Assembly (NCBI GenBank): GCA_919901335.1 | Contig: CAKKOZ010000085.1 | Location: 2,787 to 9,710, forward strand | DNA: 6,924 bases | Reading direction: 5' to 3' | Source of the DNA: Nitrospiria bacterium | GTDB lineage: Bacteria; Nitrospirota; Nitrospiria; JACQBZ01 | Shown: piece after piece, positions 5,406-6,924 of the stretch | Layout: every line of letters begins with the position of its first letter | How positions within the stretch are numbered: the stretch's first letter is position 1 | Program-made: the position numbers and the translations under genes | Notes under the pieces: model-generated | What the model was told of the DNA's origin: nothing | Databases searched by the model: none | Seen by the model: the letters and a program-made list of their open reading frames with translations, nothing else

Positions 5406-5624
5406 ATGGAGATCGGACTCATTGCGATCGGAGCGGGGTTGGCCATCGGACTGACGGCCCTGGCGACCGCCATGGCCCAGGCCCGAATCGGGGCGGCTGC
5501 GGTCGGGGCGATTCTCGAAAAGCCGGAATCGTTTGGAACCGCGATTATTTTATTGGTCATCCCGGAGACCATCGTGATCTTCGGTTTTACGATCGCGATT
5601 TTGATTTTGTTCACCTTGAAGTGA
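5406..5624 (+). CDS. ntpK: V/A-type ATPase ring subunit K (c, proteolipid)
   Basis: A 72-residue two-helix proteolipid that forms the rotating membrane ring carrying ions past subunit I. Helix 1 (about 3-36) is rich in small residues (GAGLAIGLTALATAMAQARIGAA would be its core region, positions 9-31). The loop is L37-E-K-P-E-S-F-G44. Helix 2 (about 46-69) carries the ion-binding Glu54 in V51-I-P-E-T-I-V-I-F. The 8 kDa single-hairpin form fits bacterial V/A-type rings; the 16 kDa doubled form of Enterococcus NtpK is not seen. Gln25 in helix 1 and Thr55 next to Glu54 fall where Na+-binding rings have ligands, but the Tyr often found five residues after the Glu is Phe59. It lies 2 bases after the subunit I stop and 6 bases before subunit E. 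A strong ribosome site fits the high copy number needed. Confidence 0.95.
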   Translation: MEIGLIAIGAGLAIGLTALATAMAQARIGAAAVGAILEKPESFGTAIILLVIPETIVIFGFTIAILILFTLK

Positions 5625-5630
5625 GACGGG

Positions 5631-6239
5631 ATGGGTTACGAAGAACTGATCCGGGACCTTGAGCGAGAGGCCGGACGCAAGAAGGAAGCGGTATTGACGG
5701 CGGCCCGGGAAGAGGCCCGGCAGATCATCGCGGACGCGATGCAGCAGTGCGACCGCTTGGAGCAGGCGTTTCAAGATACGATCGCGCGGGATCTGGAGCA
5801 TGAACGGGTGCGGCTGCTGAACCGCGCGCGGCGGGAGGCCCGGATGAAGCTAACAGAGGTCAAGTCGGAGCTGGTGCGGAATGTCTTTGCCCGGTTGGAG
5901 GAGAAGCTCAAGGCCGTGGCGGCCGGGAAACGATATCCATCGGTGTTGGAGCGGCTGGTCAATGAAACCCGGCCGGAATGGCCTCCGGGGGAGATCATCC
6001 TTCGGGCCGATTCCAAAACGTTGCCGCTGCTCAAGCCGTTGATCGAAAGCCGGGCGGCCCGTTATGAGCCGATGGAGGGAACGGCGGGAAGAGAAGATCC
6101 GTGCGGAGGGTTTGAGCTGTCTGATCCAGCAGGGAGGGTGACGATCCGAAATACCTTTCGATCCCGACTGGATAAAGCACGTCCGGATTTACGGGTCGAA
6201 ATGAACCGGCTGTTGTTCGAGGGAACTCCCGCGAGGTGA
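5631..6239 (+). CDS. ntpE: V/A-type ATPase peripheral-stalk subunit E
   Basis: A 202-residue stalk protein that partners with subunit H. Residues 2-85 form a long charged helix (LEREAGRKKEAVLTAAREEA and onwards, with REEARQIIADA). From about 86 a compact globular C-terminal domain follows: FARLEEKLKAVA, then E121-I-I-L-R-A-D strand, and the family's final signature G159-G-F-E-L-S-D-P-A-G-R-V-T-I-R-N-T-F with R177-S-R-L-D and the closing L-L-F-E. This C-terminal domain binds the top of the catalytic head in the family. The length is typical. The start ATG at 5631 has GAGACGGG just before it. The gene follows subunit K by 6 bases, consistent with operon expression. Confidence 0.92.
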   Translation: MGYEELIRDLEREAGRKKEAVLTAAREEARQIIADAMQQCDRLEQAFQDTIARDLEHERVRLLNRARREARMKLTEVKSELVRNVFARLEEKLKAVAAGKRYPSVLERLVNETRPEWPPGEIILRADSKTLPLLKPLIESRAARYEPMEGTAGREDPCGGFELSDPAGRVTIRNTFRSRLDKARPDLRVEMNRLLFEGTPAR

Positions 6240-6243
6240 GGAG
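6238..6243 (+). promoter_or_regulatory. Ribosome binding site for subunit C
   Basis: GAGGAG begins inside the subunit E stop codon and ends 6 bases before the ATG at 6250, which supports that start. Confidence 0.65.
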
Positions 6244-6249
6244 TGGCTC

Positions 6250-6924
6250 ATGTCTGATTTTAACTATTTGGCCGCGCGGCTCGGCGCGATGCGTTCCCGG
6301 CTTCTGCCCCGGAAGGCCTACGAGGAATTGATCGCCTGTCCCGATGTTCCGTCCGTCCTGGCCTATCTGCTGAACGGTCCCTATGGCCCGGCCATCGAGT
6401 CGGTAGGGGAAGCGGCCGCCGACCCGGCCAAGATTGAAGAGGGACTCCGTCGGGATTTGAGCGCGACCCTTACGAAGTTGTTTCGGATGTCGGACGGCGA
6501 TCCCCGTGAATCGGTTGCGATGCTGCTGGGTTATTGGGATGCCTACAACCTCAAGACGATCCTGCGGGGAAAGCAATTTCTCCTGTCGCCGGAGGAGATC
6601 GTCCGTTCGCTGATTCCCGCCGGCGATTACGACGAGCCCGCGCTGTGGGAATTAGCCAAGCAGCCGTCCCTTCGGGCCGTGGCTGAACTCCTTTTGACCT
6701 GGCGGACTCCGCACGCGGCGCCGTTGATGGAGGCCCTTCGGGATTATCACGAGGCCCGGGATCTCTATCTCTTCGAGTTGGCACTGGATCGTTTTTATTT
6801 CCTGCAACCCGGGCGGTCCCGATCGTCCGGACCGTTTGCGCAACCCCTCCGGGATTTTTTCGGTTTCCTGATCGACAAGACCAATCTCCTGACGGCATTG
6901 AAAATGGCCGAGGAGCGAACCGTC
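6250..6924 (+). CDS. ntpC: V/A-type ATPase subunit C (rotor-ring adaptor), 3' truncated by window end
   Basis: The first 225 codons of the V/A-ATPase subunit C (the homologue of eukaryotic subunit d), which sits as a funnel on the K ring and links it to the central rotor shaft. The frame is open from the ATG at 6250 to the last base, with no stop. Family landmarks are the opening D3-F-N-Y-L-A-A-R-L-G-A-M-R-S-R-L, then P20-RKAYEELIACPD; Y96-W-D-A-Y-N-L-K-T-I-L-R-G-K, the most telling motif; E176-L-A-L-D-R-F-Y-F; and the repeat-like I208-D-K-T-N-L-L-T-A-L-K, which echoes the earlier YNLKTILR as expected for a protein of internally repeated helical units. Full family members are roughly 330-360 residues, so about a third is missing. 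The order E then C is usual, and subunit F is expected next. Confidence 0.93.
   Translation, partial: MSDFNYLAARLGAMRSRLLPRKAYEELIACPDVPSVLAYLLNGPYGPAIESVGEAAADPAKIEEGLRRDLSATLTKLFRMSDGDPRESVAMLLGYWDAYNLKTILRGKQFLLSPEEIVRSLIPAGDYDEPALWELAKQPSLRAVAELLLTWRTPHAAPLMEALRDYHEARDLYLFELALDRFYFLQPGRSRSSGPFAQPLRDFFGFLIDKTNLLTALKMAEERTV

Noticed and set aside
1..6924. CRISPR arrays, tRNA or rRNA genes, insertion sequences, toxin-antitoxin or defence genes
   Set aside because: I read both strands for them and found no supporting repeats, structures or protein motifs.

Overview
The window reads as a bacterial chromosome segment, GC-rich by eye, with every convincing gene on the + strand. It looks like housekeeping DNA: I see no insertion sequence, CRISPR array, phage gene, tRNA or rRNA. 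The organism is probably a Gram-negative-type bacterium. It has a secreted-looking small protein, a thioredoxin-fold protein of the TlpA/ResA class, a Tat translocase component, and a V/A-type (not F-type) ATPase. The flavour suggests lineages such as Nitrospirota, NC10 or deltaproteobacterial relatives, but that is a guess; the sequence alone does not fix the taxon.

Layout. Bases 1-505 hold a TlpA/ResA-like redoxin whose true start may lie before the window. Bases 594-1169 encode a small secreted protein with a probable NTF2-like fold. Between them, 506-593 holds a weak terminator candidate ending in seven T. A 212-base non-coding stretch (1170-1381) contains a near-consensus sigma70 promoter (TTGAAG, 17-base spacer, TATAAT) that should fire into a compact cluster. 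The cluster is a stand-alone cyclic-nucleotide-binding-domain protein (1382-1858), TatA (1878-2087) and the molybdenum-cofactor enzyme MoaA (2084-3070). The tatA stop and moaA start overlap as ATGA. After 63 bases comes the front half of a V/A-type ATPase operon: peripheral-stalk subunit H/G (3134-3466), membrane a-type subunit I (3487-5403), ring subunit K/c (5406-5624), stalk subunit E (5631-6239) and subunit C (6250 to the window end, incomplete). The order H-I-K-E-C matches the archaeal aha operon and bacterial V/A-ATPase operons, so F, A, B and D are expected just downstream.

How the genes work together. MoaA starts molybdopterin synthesis, and many molybdoenzymes are exported folded through Tat, so translational coupling of tatA and moaA makes functional sense. 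The ATPase subunits build the membrane motor (I and K), the peripheral stalks (E and H) and the rotor-to-ring adaptor (C). The ring subunit keeps the essential glutamate and also has Gln and Thr at positions that bind Na+ in sodium-driven rings, so the coupling ion is an open question. No clearly new biological system is visible. The points most worth a second look are the ion-site residues of subunit K, a dyad-rich block inside the subunit I gene (3721-3776), a perfect 13-base-arm inverted repeat at 5027-5053, an A7 run that could join subunits I and K by frameshift, and the atypical nucleotide pocket of the CNBD protein.
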